A DNA stretch of 64,000 bases. Origin: Oleiharenicola lentus. GTDB taxonomy: Bacteria > Verrucomicrobiota > Verrucomicrobiia > Opitutales > Opitutaceae. The stretch covers positions 857,001-921,000 of the forward strand of contig NZ_SDHX01000002.1 of assembly GCF_004118375.1 (NCBI RefSeq), in the 5' to 3' direction. Within the stretch, counting starts at the first letter, position 1. Each line of letters starts with the position of its first letter. The notes under the pieces were generated by a model. The model saw nothing but the letters and a program-made list of their open reading frames with translations. It was not told the origin of the DNA and searched no databases. Shown piece by piece: positions 1 to 9,100 of this stretch. Both the position numbers and the translations under genes were made by a program.

Positions 1-7
1 GATTAGC

Positions 8-1150
8 TCATAACGGCGGCAAAAGATCTTTTTCGGGCCCCGTCGCACCATCGAGAGCCTCCGAAGCAAGCCGCAGTTCCTCCTCCAGTGATAGCGGTAG
101 CAACTGGCTAGGAATTGCTGGGCCGCCGTCCCCAGATACCTCAGGCGGTTGGGTTTTATCGCCGTTTTGGGGTGGTGCCTGGTCGATGATAGGCAAGTTA
201 CTCGGCTGGGGGCTCTCATTTCGCTCAGAGCCGGCGCCTACGGTTTTCCCGGTATCAAACTGCTTGGTCTGATTGGCCACGACTGGGGTATTGGCCGGGG
301 GATTCCGACGCATCGGGGACAAATCCGCGATCAGCGCATCCGCTATCGCCAGCTCACGCTGCAGCCCTAGCTCACGTTGCCGATCAGCACGGCTTAGAAT
401 CGAGGCAGGATTCAACTGGTTCTCGACTTTCATCCGCCGTTCGGCGATACGATCCAGTTTGTCGATTCTGCGATTGAAATTTCCGTAGCGCGTGGGAATC
501 CCCTTGCGCTCCAGCTCTGTCGCCCGCTCACCGAGGTGGCGCCGCGGAATCCGGTTCCGGCCCGCCCGCGTGTGGGACAACCGACTCACTTTCGGCACTC
601 CTGCTGGTAGCCCCGCGTTGACGATGTCCTCCCATTTTTTCCGGATACTCTCGATGATTACGGAGCCGGTCGTCGCCACATCGAGGGCGCGAGTCTTTCC
701 ACCGAACGACTGCCCCCTTTCATTCCAGACCCGGGTAGCAAAGATTAGGTGACCGTGAGGGTTGCGCGGCTTGTCCAGCTCGCCGGCATTATCGTGGAGT
801 GCAACCACCACCGGCACACCCAGCAACCGGCTGATCACCTCCGCCATAGCCACCAGCATTTTCCACTGTTCCTCTTGGGAATTTTCTCGAGGCAGGGCCA
901 CGATCTGGTGACGTCCCTCGATGGAATTCTTCCGCCGCTCGGCGGACTCTGCCTTCTGCCAAAGGTCCTGAATCGGGAGATTCGACCCGACGCACGCGAA
1001 CCTGACCACATCACCGCGGGTGCGCCGGCGATAGGTCCTGCCGGTGCGCGTGCTCCGCAGCTTTAGCCCGGTTATGTAGCCAAGGAGTTGGATGACGCTC
1101 CGGCCCTTGCTGCGCTGAATCGGACGGATTTGGCAATGATAGTTGGCCAT
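8..1150 (-). CDS. MobA/MobL (MobQ-type) relaxase
   Basis: DNA relaxase that would nick oriT and start conjugative transfer of a mobilizable element. The N-terminus (MANYHCQIRPIQRSKGRS) is typical of MobA/MobL proteins. Tyr25 in LLGYITG is the likely catalytic tyrosine. The metal-binding motif III is clear: His119-Asp120, then NPHGH at residues 130-134 followed by Arg140. The C-terminal third is rich in Pro and Gln and shows no recognisable domain. The ATG at 1150 is preceded closely by a GGGAGG ribosome binding site. The gene diverges from the small gene at 1428, and the gap between them holds a candidate oriT. There is no coupling protein or type IV secretion gene in the window, so transfer would need a helper. 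Confidence 0.87.
   Translation of the reverse strand: MANYHCQIRPIQRSKGRSVIQLLGYITGLKLRSTRTGRTYRRRTRGDVVRFACVGSNLPIQDLWQKAESAERRKNSIEGRHQIVALPRENSQEEQWKMLVAMAEVISRLLGVPVVVALHDNAGELDKPRNPHGHLIFATRVWNERGQSFGGKTRALDVATTGSVIIESIRKKWEDIVNAGLPAGVPKVSRLSHTRAGRNRIPRRHLGERATELERKGIPTRYGNFNRRIDKLDRIAERRMKVENQLNPASILSRADRQRELGLQRELAIADALIADLSPMRRNPPANTPVVANQTKQFDTGKTVGAGSERNESPQPSNLPIIDQAPPQNGDKTQPPEVSGDGGPAIPSQLLPLSLEEELRLASEALDGATGPEKDLLPPL
21..32. repeat. AAAAGATCTTTT palindrome, copy 1
   Basis: Perfect 12-base palindrome inside the 3' end of the relaxase gene. The same 12-mer recurs at 2104 and 52304, with near copies at 3054 and 36261. It is AT-only except for its central GATC, so it should be rare in a GC-rich genome. 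Confidence 0.6.
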
Positions 1151-1217
1151 ACCCTCCCATATAGCACAGCTCCCGGCGGCAGGGCTTTGGCCGCGAACGG
1201 AGCAGATTGCTTAAGGT

Positions 1218-1244
1218 TGCGCAGGCACAAGTGCGCACCCTCCC
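1218..1244. other. Candidate oriT / nic region
   Basis: The segment between the relaxase and the divergent small gene contains AAGTGCGCACCCTCCC (1229-1244). This resembles the RSF1010/MobQ nic consensus TAAGTGCGCCCTC. TGCGCA occurs at 1218-1223 and again at 1232-1237, giving a small hairpin with the nic-like motif. The position directly upstream of a MobQ relaxase gene is where oriT is expected. The match has one inserted base relative to the RSF1010 core and is not experimentally supported. Confidence 0.5.
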
Positions 1245-1427
1245 GACCCCGAAAAATTCCCGAATCCACCTCACGCCAATCCCCGACCGTTCCACAGCCT
1301 GCCATCCCCCCCACCCCCTCATGCCCAACCCGTCATCTTGATTTATCCATCCGGCCGAACCCCACGCCACATGGGACCAACCTCCCGTCAGCGAGTGCTA
1401 TGATGAAAGCGAACCAATCCAATCATC

Positions 1428-1799
1428 ATGAAAAAAACCGCCCAAACACTCGCCCTACTCCAGCAGAAGAAAGCCCAGCTCCGGATCCGGGAGAAGCAGC
1501 TCAAGGCCGATCTCGAGGCCCAGATCGCAAACGAAAACCGGAAACTACGTCTCGCCATTGGTGGCTGCATTATCGAACAACTCACGGAGCCGGCCATCCG
1601 ACGCGCACTGAGCAAGGTCCTGCCCAGCCTTCGTCCTGATTACCGCGAGAGGCTGTCGGGCCTGATGACCGCAGCGGTCAACACCAAGCAGGGACAGGCT
1701 CAGATCAACTTCTCAGAACCAGCCCAGCCGGCGACCCCAGCCCTTCCCAAACCCCCACCCGCCGCTGCATCCGGCGTGGCCCCGGATCCCGGAACCTGA
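1428..1799 (+). CDS. Small coiled-coil protein, probable mobilisation accessory (MobC/TraD-like)
   Basis: A 123-residue protein. Residues 10-50 form a Lys/Glu/Gln-rich helix (LLQQKKAQLRIREKQLKADL) followed by a short hydrophobic stretch (LAIGGCIIEQL). This layout resembles the small accessory proteins encoded beside MobQ relaxases, such as TraD/MobC-type proteins. The last 40 residues are Pro/Ala-rich and probably disordered. It is divergent from the relaxase gene across the candidate oriT. No ribosome binding site is obvious before the ATG. The functional call rests mainly on position and general composition. Confidence 0.5.
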   Translation: MKKTAQTLALLQQKKAQLRIREKQLKADLEAQIANENRKLRLAIGGCIIEQLTEPAIRRALSKVLPSLRPDYRERLSGLMTAAVNTKQGQAQINFSEPAQPATPALPKPPPAAASGVAPDPGT

Positions 1800-2102
1800 A
1801 CGTCCCCCCCAGCCCGGCTCTACCCCACCCCCGCTTCCCTCTCCGCTACCGGACCCTAACCAACGGCCATCCCCCTTCAGACCGCAGCCTTCGGTTCCGT
1901 CCGGCCCCGGCAAGCCTGCCCAAAGAGGGAAAACGGCAGGGTTGGCCGGTGGGGGATGGAGGGCGGGGCGCGGGCGGAGGTGGTCATGGGGGAAAGATGC
2001 TATCCAGGCGGACAGGGTCACAGGGGCCGCAAGCGGGTCGGCGGGAGCCGCGAACGGGACCGGTGCGGTCCCGACCCGCGAGTCCACGGTGACCCGGGTC
2101 GG

Positions 2103-2116
2103 GAAAAGATCTTTTC
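2103..2116. repeat. GAAAAGATCTTTTC palindrome, copy 2
   Basis: Perfect 14-base palindrome in the spacer downstream of the small leftward frame at 2131-2253. The identical 14-mer is the centre of the inverted repeat at 52296-52323. Confidence 0.65.
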
Positions 2117-2130
2117 GCCTGCCGGCGGCA

Positions 2131-2253
2131 CTACTGCTGGAGCCATGCCTGCCGGGATAGTTGAGACCGCAGCGACTCCAAGGCCCTGATCCGGCGGCCC
2201 AAGGCAGTATATAAACGTTTCAGTTGTTCCGAGGTAAGGCCCTCCGCCGGCAC
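2131..2253 (-). CDS. Possible 40-residue helical protein or gene remnant
   Basis: A short frame with a GTG start directly after an in-frame stop. Its product includes EGLTSEQLKRLYTALGRRI and ALESLRSQLSRQAW, which reads like a genuine amphipathic helix and not like GC-rich noise. I do not recognise it. It may be a small element-borne protein or the tail of a broken gene. No ribosome binding site was identified. Confidence 0.25.
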   Translation of the reverse strand: MPAEGLTSEQLKRLYTALGRRIRALESLRSQLSRQAWLQQ

Positions 2254-2453
2254 TCAATTCGGCGTCGACCATTCTGTAGCACCTGATCATTGCCAACCCC
2301 GCCAGAGTCTTGTTCGGGCGTTCCCACCCAAGGCATGGGCCAGCCTACCCCGAAGGTAACAAAAATAGGTGTATCGTGCCGGTGGGGTGGGCGGCGCCCG
2401 TGTAGGTGACTGGGAGGAGGACACAAGAATGGCGCGTGTCTCGCCGAGTGAAC

Positions 2454-2678
2454 TCACTCCGAGGCCAGTTTCTCCTGCCTGTTGGCCCAGAGCTCGAGTT
2501 CCGCGCCCTCATCGATGGGACCGAAGGGATCGTCCCCGTTGGAATCTTTCCAGTTGAGTATCAATTCACGCCCGGCCGCTTCGATGACCGCACCCTCCAC
2601 GCTGCCAAGCGTGATATTGCGAATGGCTGCGATCAGATCGTTGATGGCCGTATCCAGGTTGGGATGGTTCATTTTCAT
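2454..2678 (-). CDS. Hypothetical small acidic protein
   Basis: About 74 residues from the ATG at 2678 (MKMNHPNLDTAINDLIAAI); another ATG lies at 2672 and a longer frame begins at 2717. The predicted product is a helix followed by a short strand-rich segment (EAAGRELILNWKDSNGDDPF) and an acidic tail (PIDEGAELELWANRQEKLASE). The amino-acid composition is that of a real protein. I do not recognise a family. It sits among mobile-element accessory genes on the same strand as the antitoxin-like gene at 2890. Confidence 0.45.
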   Translation of the reverse strand: MKMNHPNLDTAINDLIAAIRNITLGSVEGAVIEAAGRELILNWKDSNGDDPFGPIDEGAELELWANRQEKLASE

Positions 2679-2889
2679 AGGTGAGTAGCGATAGATGCGA
2701 ATCCGGCCTTCGCCCAAGCCGCCCCGCCCACGCTAGCCTCACCTTGGCGCCGCATCAGGAGCCGTGGACGCCGACCCAACCATCCGCCTGTGGCCCAAAC
2801 CGAGACCTATGGCTGCACGTAGCTGGTGATCGTATCCCATCCGTGGCCTCGGCCAGTGTGGCGAAATATGGAAAACGCACTACTCGCGG

Positions 2890-3171
2890 TCAGAGGCAGC
2901 CGTGTGTGATGCGAACGAGGGCGGTGGCGACCGCGGCGCGGCCCTTGGCGGTGCACATGATCTTCAGCGGCACCTTGCCGCCGAGCGACGGGGCGGGTTC
3001 GCAGAGCCAGAGGGCCAGGATTGGTGCGCTTTCGAAGAGATCCTTCCCGGCCGAAAAGATCTTATCGTCGACCAGGTGGAGCTGCTTCTTGAAATACTGA
3101 AGCTGCTTGATGTGGGCTGTAATGCCGGCCTCGAGACGGCAGCGTTGGTTTTGAGCGAGGGTGCTTTTCAT
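2890..3171 (-). CDS. MbcA/ParS/Xre-type antitoxin C-terminal domain protein (DUF2384)
   Basis: A 93-residue protein if started at the ATG at 3171; a longer frame to 3315 would overlap the next gene and has poor composition. The C-terminal half carries the signature of the MbcA/ParS/Xre antitoxin toxin-binding domain: ALWLCEPAPSLGGKVPL, then a Thr-Ala-x-Gly-Arg segment, Val, and a final ITHG. In known type II systems this domain binds a RES-domain NAD-degrading toxin. No RES gene is seen nearby, and the N-terminal DNA-binding part is short. It may therefore be an orphan antitoxin or a phage-type anti-toxin decoy. It contains an imperfect copy of the AAAAGATCTTTT palindrome. Confidence 0.6.
   Translation of the reverse strand: MKSTLAQNQRCRLEAGITAHIKQLQYFKKQLHLVDDKIFSAGKDLFESAPILALWLCEPAPSLGGKVPLKIMCTAKGRAAVATALVRITHGCL
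3054..3065. repeat. AAAAGATCTTAT, imperfect palindrome copy
   Basis: One-mismatch copy of the AAAAGATCTTTT palindrome, located inside the antitoxin-like gene where it encodes Asp-Lys-Ile-Phe. Because it is coding, selection on the protein is an alternative explanation. Confidence 0.4.
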
Positions 3172-3284
3172 GCTTTGGATTGGCGCGGCCTTGGCGGGAT
3201 TGCCGGCCTGCGCATCACATAGATGCGCACTCACCCATTCTGCGCCTCGCCCGCCGGCCCAGATTCTAGCGGCAACGCATGAAC

Positions 3285-3974
3285 CTACACCAGCACCTTG
3301 AACTTGGTAAGGCAACGCCTGGCCCGCACGACCGCCACTTCACCCAATCCTCCCGCCCACAAGGCCTCCTGCACCTCGACTTCCCGAACCGGACACGCGA
3401 TCCCCAGCACCACCTGCACAAGGCAATCCGCAGGAATCCGGTGAAAGTAATGACCGTTCTCCAGCCGCGAACTTGGCAGATCCACGAACACCCGCTGTTC
3501 GCGTTCGTATCTCCAGCTCGGTGCTTTTGCCGCCAGAATCCGGTGCACCATGGCCTTTGCCTCCTCCAGTGTCATCCCTGGAAACTTCTGGACATCGAAG
3601 GTCGGCCGTTCTTCCGGGTACGCCATCGGCCACAGGCTGTCGTCCCGGATCACATCGAATGCCAAGGCCATGCCCCGATGCTTGTCGGCGTAGTGACTCC
3701 ACAATACCGGATCGCCGATCTCCTCTGAAAAACTCACGATCCCCATCTTCGGGTTGAACTCCCGCACCAGGAACCCGAGGAATTGGTCCACCACTCCATG
3801 TGGAAAAACCGGGTTCACCCACGCCAGCGCCGGCCGGAATTCAAACGGGTCGTTCAACTCCGCCAGCCGGCTTACGTGCAGTTCCCCTTGCTCGAGCGTC
3901 TTCATGGCCCACTCCGCCGCAAGATACCGATAAAGCCTCACGATTCCCGGGCCCCCGGCTGTTCCTCCGTTCAC
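3285..3974 (-). CDS. DUF2971 domain protein
   Basis: A 229-residue protein with the DUF2971 pattern: LYRYL near the N-terminus, LAELNDPFEFRP, VSFSEEIGDPVLWSHYADKH, then GMALAFDV, and a late WRYEREQRVFV segment. The biochemical role of DUF2971 is not known. Members often occur in defence islands and prophages. It starts at GTG, overlapping the stop of the upstream gene as GTGA, with a good GGGAGGAG ribosome binding site. The two genes are therefore translationally coupled and may act together. Confidence 0.75.
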   Translation of the reverse strand: MNGGTAGGPGIVRLYRYLAAEWAMKTLEQGELHVSRLAELNDPFEFRPALAWVNPVFPHGVVDQFLGFLVREFNPKMGIVSFSEEIGDPVLWSHYADKHRGMALAFDVIRDDSLWPMAYPEERPTFDVQKFPGMTLEEAKAMVHRILAAKAPSWRYEREQRVFVDLPSSRLENGHYFHRIPADCLVQVVLGIACPVREVEVQEALWAGGLGEVAVVRARRCLTKFKVLV

Positions 3975-4663
3975 TGCTGCTCCTCCCTAAAATTCCTTGG
4001 CCGGTTCCGCCGCCGCCAGCCCGACTCCCGCCTCGGGTCCGAGTGGATGTAAAAATCCCGGCAGTGCATGAACACCTGTGCGATCGTGTCCGCATACTTC
4101 GACTCGAACCCGGCCTTTCTGAGGAAAAACGCCACGTCCTCCTCATGCGGGCTGTTTCCCGTCGCGTAGCACACCCGCACAAAGCGGTAGAACCTTTGCC
4201 AGTCCAACGGATGCAGGCACCGCTGGTTGGCGCCGTGCGCAAATTGGTGAAAGGCCTTTTGGGCCGCGGGAGACAGCTTCGGGAGCGTCTCCTCCTGTGT
4301 CTCGATCCGCACCCGATACCGCGTGCGATTCCGCCGGTTGTATTCCTTTATCACCGGCAAAAACAACTCCTCCGCCGCCGTGCGCACCACCTGATACGTG
4401 GGCCATTCAGGCTGCCACCGGCTGGCAATGATCTGCAGCCGGATCACCGGATATTCGTGGGCCCAGTTCACGAAAATCCCGACCAAACCCTCATGCGTCT
4501 GCTTCGCCTTCGGCGCAAACCCAACGCATGAGCAATGCGTCTCGCTCGGTTCCTCCAGCGTGATCCGCGCATCGTATCCCCCGGTTTGATCGATCTGCGT
4601 CTTCATTTTCCGCAGGAAGTCGTGCGCTTCCTCCCGTATTCTCATTTCGATCGCCGGGAACAT
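3971..4663 (-). CDS. Hypothetical protein coupled to the DUF2971 gene
   Basis: A 230-residue soluble protein that I do not recognise. Visible features are an N-terminal helix rich in charged residues, a central RLQIIASRWQPEWPTYQVV segment, several Cys residues and a basic C-terminus (ESGWRRRNRPRNFREEQQ). The start at 4663 has a GGGG stretch just before it. It is the first gene of a two-gene unit with the DUF2971 gene and is divergent from the PD-(D/E)XK-like gene at 4781. Context suggests an accessory or defence role, which is inference only. Confidence 0.6.
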   Translation of the reverse strand: MFPAIEMRIREEAHDFLRKMKTQIDQTGGYDARITLEEPSETHCSCVGFAPKAKQTHEGLVGIFVNWAHEYPVIRLQIIASRWQPEWPTYQVVRTAAEELFLPVIKEYNRRNRTRYRVRIETQEETLPKLSPAAQKAFHQFAHGANQRCLHPLDWQRFYRFVRVCYATGNSPHEEDVAFFLRKAGFESKYADTIAQVFMHCRDFYIHSDPRRESGWRRRNRPRNFREEQQ

Positions 4664-4780
4664 TCACCCCAAGCTATCTTCCCGCCGCTACTCGGCAAGC
4701 CGTTCCAGTTCCACCCCGTCCCGGCAAGCACACCCTTTGCCTCCTTGATTTCACCCTCCTCCCCGCCGTTGATTGCATTC

Positions 4781-6139
4781 ATGAGCGCCCCACTTCCGAC
4801 CATCAAGCCGCTAACCCGCGCACGCTTCAATGCGTTGTGCTACAAACGCCGCCCGCTCGCTGCCATGATGTCGCGTGAAACCGAATGGTGGTCCGATGAG
4901 CAGGAACGCGTGCTGGGCCTCGTGCTCCTGGACCTGTCCGACGACGACTGGGTCTGGATCGTCCTCGGCCGCGACGAGCAGGGCCTCTTCCGCGCCATCG
5001 ACGTCCAGGCTTCCATCCCGACCCAGGCCGAGGCCCGCACCGGTCTTCACGCCTCCCTCGCGAAGCACGCCCAGTCCGGGGCCGTCTTCCCACAGGAGGA
5101 CAACTCCGGCCGGCGCCACGAGATCTTCCGCGTCCAGGTTCCCGCCACCAAACTGCACCGCCACTTTCCACTCATCGCCACCGGCGATCATCATGCCGCG
5201 GCCCGCCGCATGATGGAGGAACTTGCCCTCGCCTTCGTCGACATCGACGGCAATTACGCCAAGGACTTTCAGACCACCGGCTTCAACGCCCGCCTCTGGG
5301 AACTCGCCCTCTTCGCCTTCCTCCACGAGCAGCAGTTTACTTTCAACCACGAGCACGACCGCCCCGATTTCCTCGTGGACAAGCACGGGAAGTCCCTCGC
5401 CATCGAGGCCACCACGGTCAACCCCACCGACGGGGAAACCCCGCCCAACCCGTCCACCCGCGAGGAGGTCGAACTTCTCCGCCGTGATTTCATGCCGGTC
5501 AAGTTCGGCAGCGCCCTCTACTCCAAGCTGCAAAAGAAGTATTGGGAACTGGATCACGTGAAGGGCCTGCCCGTGGTCCTCGCGGTCCACGATTTCTGCG
5601 GCGAAGGTTCGATGACCTGGTCCTCGCCGGCACTCAGCGACTACCTCTACGGCACCCGCGCCACCGCCAGACGGCTGCCGAATGGCGCCCTCGAAGTGAC
5701 CGAGACTCCCGTCGCCGAGCACTCCTGGGGCACCAAGCGCATCCCCTCGGGCTTCTTCAACCTGCCTGGCGCGGAGCACATCAGCGCCGTGCTCTTTTCC
5801 AATTCAGCGACCGTCGCCAAGTTCAACCGGATGGGTGTTCTCGCCGGTTTTGGTCTCGATAACATCAGAATTCACCGCGCCGGCGCCCGCCACGATCCCA
5901 ATCCCAATGCCGCCGTCCCGATCCCGTTTCTGGAGGAGGTTGTGCCCGGTACCTACGACGAAGACTGGACCGAAGGCATGCAGCTTTTCCACAATCCGAG
6001 GGCCGCGGTTCCCGTGCTTCCCGCCCTCTTTCCCGGCTGCGCCCACCACACCTTCAACGGCCGCAATCGCGTCGCCGCACTCCCTGTCGGGTTCATCCAC
6101 AATTCCACGACTCACGTAGCGCGGCTGGTTCCGGACTGA
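4781..6139 (+). CDS. Hypothetical protein with PD-(D/E)XK-like core
   Basis: A 452-residue protein starting at the ATG at 4781 (MSAPLPTIKPLTRARFNALC). The frame is open further upstream, but that stretch overlaps the divergent neighbour. The middle contains a nuclease-like arrangement: NARLWELALFAFLHEQ, then RPDFLVDKHGKSLAIEAT. Glu, Asp and Glu are spaced as in PD-(D/E)XK folds, but the usual final Lys is replaced (EAT). It could be a diverged nuclease or an inactive relative. I know no assigned function. The gene is convergent with the giant nuclease/TPR gene, with stop codons two bases apart. Confidence 0.6.
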   Translation: MSAPLPTIKPLTRARFNALCYKRRPLAAMMSRETEWWSDEQERVLGLVLLDLSDDDWVWIVLGRDEQGLFRAIDVQASIPTQAEARTGLHASLAKHAQSGAVFPQEDNSGRRHEIFRVQVPATKLHRHFPLIATGDHHAAARRMMEELALAFVDIDGNYAKDFQTTGFNARLWELALFAFLHEQQFTFNHEHDRPDFLVDKHGKSLAIEATTVNPTDGETPPNPSTREEVELLRRDFMPVKFGSALYSKLQKKYWELDHVKGLPVVLAVHDFCGEGSMTWSSPALSDYLYGTRATARRLPNGALEVTETPVAEHSWGTKRIPSGFFNLPGAEHISAVLFSNSATVAKFNRMGVLAGFGLDNIRIHRAGARHDPNPNAAVPIPFLEEVVPGTYDEDWTEGMQLFHNPRAAVPVLPALFPGCAHHTFNGRNRVAALPVGFIHNSTTHVARLVPD

Positions 6140-6141
6140 GC

Positions 6142-9100
6142 CTACCGCTGCGCCCGCAGCTGATACCACAACGCCCGCAATCCCTTCTGCTGCTCGAAGG
6201 GCAGTCGGGCAAGCCAATGCCGAAGCGGCCGCTCCAATAGCGCCGCCACCCCGGGCCTCACCCGCATCAGCCGCCCGATCCGCACGAAATACCTCTCCGC
6301 GGTCTTCGCCTGGTCGCCCGGCTCGATCGCCAGCGACAGCAGGCATTGCAGCAAGTGCAGGTCGCACTGGCTCGCCTCCTTTTCATCGGCCTGCGCCCTC
6401 GCCGGACTCGTGGCGAACCGGAACACCGTCTCCTCGAATTCCTCCTGAAATTCCTTCTCCAGGAATCTCGCCTGCGCCGCCGCGAAGTTCATCACGACCC
6501 GCGACCAGTCCTTGTTCTTCACCGCAAATTCCTCCCAATCGAGCGAACGGATCAACTCCCGGAACGAATCCTGATTCTCCGCCGGCAGCGGCAGTTCTCG
6601 CACCGCGGCCAGCAAGGCCGACCACCAGCCAATTCCGTACGGGTCTTTCGCCACGCTCTGCAAGATATCCGCCAGCGGCGCATATCCTCCCGCCTCTTTG
6701 AGGAGCCGGTCCCAGCCTTCACCGAATAACCGATCCCGTGCCGCCTGTGGCGGCCTGGCCAGGAACGCTCCCAATGCATCCGTCGCCAAGTCGGTCCGGC
6801 GACACAAATCGAGGAGGATACCCCCGGCATACGGCGCATCCTTGTCCACCAAGGCCTGCCATTTCGCAGGCAGGCCGAGGTCGGCTTCCGGCAACTCCCG
6901 CAACAGGTTCGCCAAGCCATTCAGCAGCAGGCTGCCTTCGCCCGCCAGGCTGGGATGACTCACGTCCCGCGCATAAGCCGGCTCGTAGTCCATCACGCCG
7001 TGGTGCCAACTGGAGGTGTTCGCTCGGAAAAATTCCTCCATCTTCGGCAGGTCCACCCGCGTCGCGCGGAAGATCCCATGCACCTTGCCGGCATGATACC
7101 AGACGAGCACCAGTCGCTGCCACGGCGGCAGCGCGGCATGCTGCGGCCAACGGATGAACTCCCGTTCCACCCACCGCAGTGTTGCGAAGAACGAATCGAG
7201 CAATGCCTCGCCCTTTTCCCTGTCAAATAAGTCTCCCAACGACCGGTCCACGATCGCCCGGTCAACGTCGTTGCGCAGCAGGCCCAGTCGCACCAAGTGC
7301 AAATCCGTGACGACCGATCGCGGGAACCTCGGCAGTTTAACCCACAATTCCTTCGCCTCCGCTGCCGGCAGCTCGCGCCACGCGGTTTCCAGCACTTCGG
7401 GCAGCTTTCGCGGGATCGCCATGAAACAACGCAAAGCGGACTTCAGCCCGTCCTCCTTCAGCCGGGAAGCGGCGGCGGTCGCAAGATCGTCCCCCGGGTT
7501 CCCAGCCGTCTCAGGCAAATGCAAATGCCGGAGTAAGCGCCTCCAGTCGGGGATTTCCACGTCCTCCAGTCCCACGCCTTTCTCGGCCGCCAACAAGCTG
7601 TTCAATTCCCGGTAAAGCACTTCCGGCGATCCCTTCCGCCATTCATGCAGCCGCAGCACCCGGTTGACCGGCTTATCGAGCCCGGCGGTTTCCTCGATCG
7701 CCGTCCGCCGGCCCGCCCGGTCACAATCGAACAGGTAGCCCAGCGATTCCATCCGCCGGATTCTTTCCGCCCCGTCGGGCAGCAACGCCGCGAACTCGGG
7801 GTCCCGCCACTCCTTCACCACGCCATCAGGCAATGTGACCCGCAGCGTCAACTCCTTCTCCCCGTCACGCGCCACCTTCCAAGTTACCTGGCGGTCGCGG
7901 CTGGACAGTTCGGCCGTACCGCCATCCAGCGCCAGCGCCTGAGCCGCGCTGAATTCGGCGAGGTCGAACTCCACGCCTTCGACCGTGACGGTCGGCCCGT
8001 GGATCGTGACTCCCAGCGCCGCCAACACGTCCGCCGGCAGGTTCACGTGCTGCCTCACCTCCACCGGAAGGTCCATGAACAGCTTTGCCATCACGAGCAA
8101 CTGACCCTTGCGCTCGTTGCCCGCCGCGAGCTTCAGGCTTCGCCGACTGCTCCGCTCGAGATCCTTCGCCACTATATGCGCGACCGATTCGATGAAGCCC
8201 GGGTTGGCGTGTTCCAATGGCGCGACCAGCCCGTCGGACAGCCATTTGAAATACCTTTCCCGCGCCGAGGGCTCGCCCTTGCGTGCCGACCGGAACGGGA
8301 CGGCAATCGACATCGTGAACATCGAGCCGATCTGGAACGCCATCAGTTCCTTTTCCTCCTTCGCCGTGAGTTCCGGGTTCACCGTCAGGCGCAATCCCAC
8401 CATGTCGACATACAGCCAACGCCACAGCCAGTTGGACCGGACCACGACAATGTCCGCCAGCAAATCGCTTTCCCAAAGTTCCCGGAACGCGGTGTCCACC
8501 GCCTGCCGCAACTGGAGGATGAAATTCCACTCCTGCAAATCCGTCGTGCCCGGCCGCGGTCCGATCATCCGCCCGCGCTCCAGCAGGCAGGCCGCATAAT
8601 ACCGGCGCAACGTCGACAGCTCCCTCGTTTCGATCACCACCCCGTTCTTCACCTCCGCCCGTTCCAAGGCCGCCTGGATTTCCTCCGCTCCCGTGGGCAC
8701 ATACCGGACGTTGCTGCGGCGCAAGTGCCCCAGCTTTTCCCGCCAGTTCGCCTCGGTCAGCGCCCCCTTTGCCCGCAACATCGCCAGCACCTCGAGAATG
8801 TCCACCGACGGCCGGGAACCCGCCAGTGCATGCCGGTTGACCGAGCGGTCATCGCACCAAACCGCCGCGTCTGGCTGGCCCTCCACGGCCCGCAACAAAC
8901 TCGCCAGTCCCTTCGCATCGAGGCTCATGCCTTTCGTGCGCGCCGCCGGGATCGTTTGCGGCAGAATCTGGTAGCGCCCGGACTCAATGCCCGACTTGAG
9001 GCGATCCAGCACGCCCTGCGTCCAGTCGGCCAGCGCCATCCGCCGGCCGTGGGCGGCCTCTTCCGCCGCCACCCGCTCGACGTCTTCCCGCAGAATGTAG

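Larger units (their letters stand above)
1800..2453. other. Non-coding GC-rich spacer
   Basis: About 650 bases with strong strand composition bias: C-rich on the given strand at 1800-1900 and G-rich at 1940-2100. The open frames here are low-complexity Gly/Arg/Pro shadows with no recognisable protein. It contains one AAAAGATCTTTT palindrome and the short open frame at 2131-2253. I see no RNA gene or terminator that I can defend. Confidence 0.4.

Noticed and set aside
1713-2087. Minus-strand frame of 124 codons in the GC-rich spacer
   Set aside because: Very high Gly and Pro content and low complexity; no family-like pattern.
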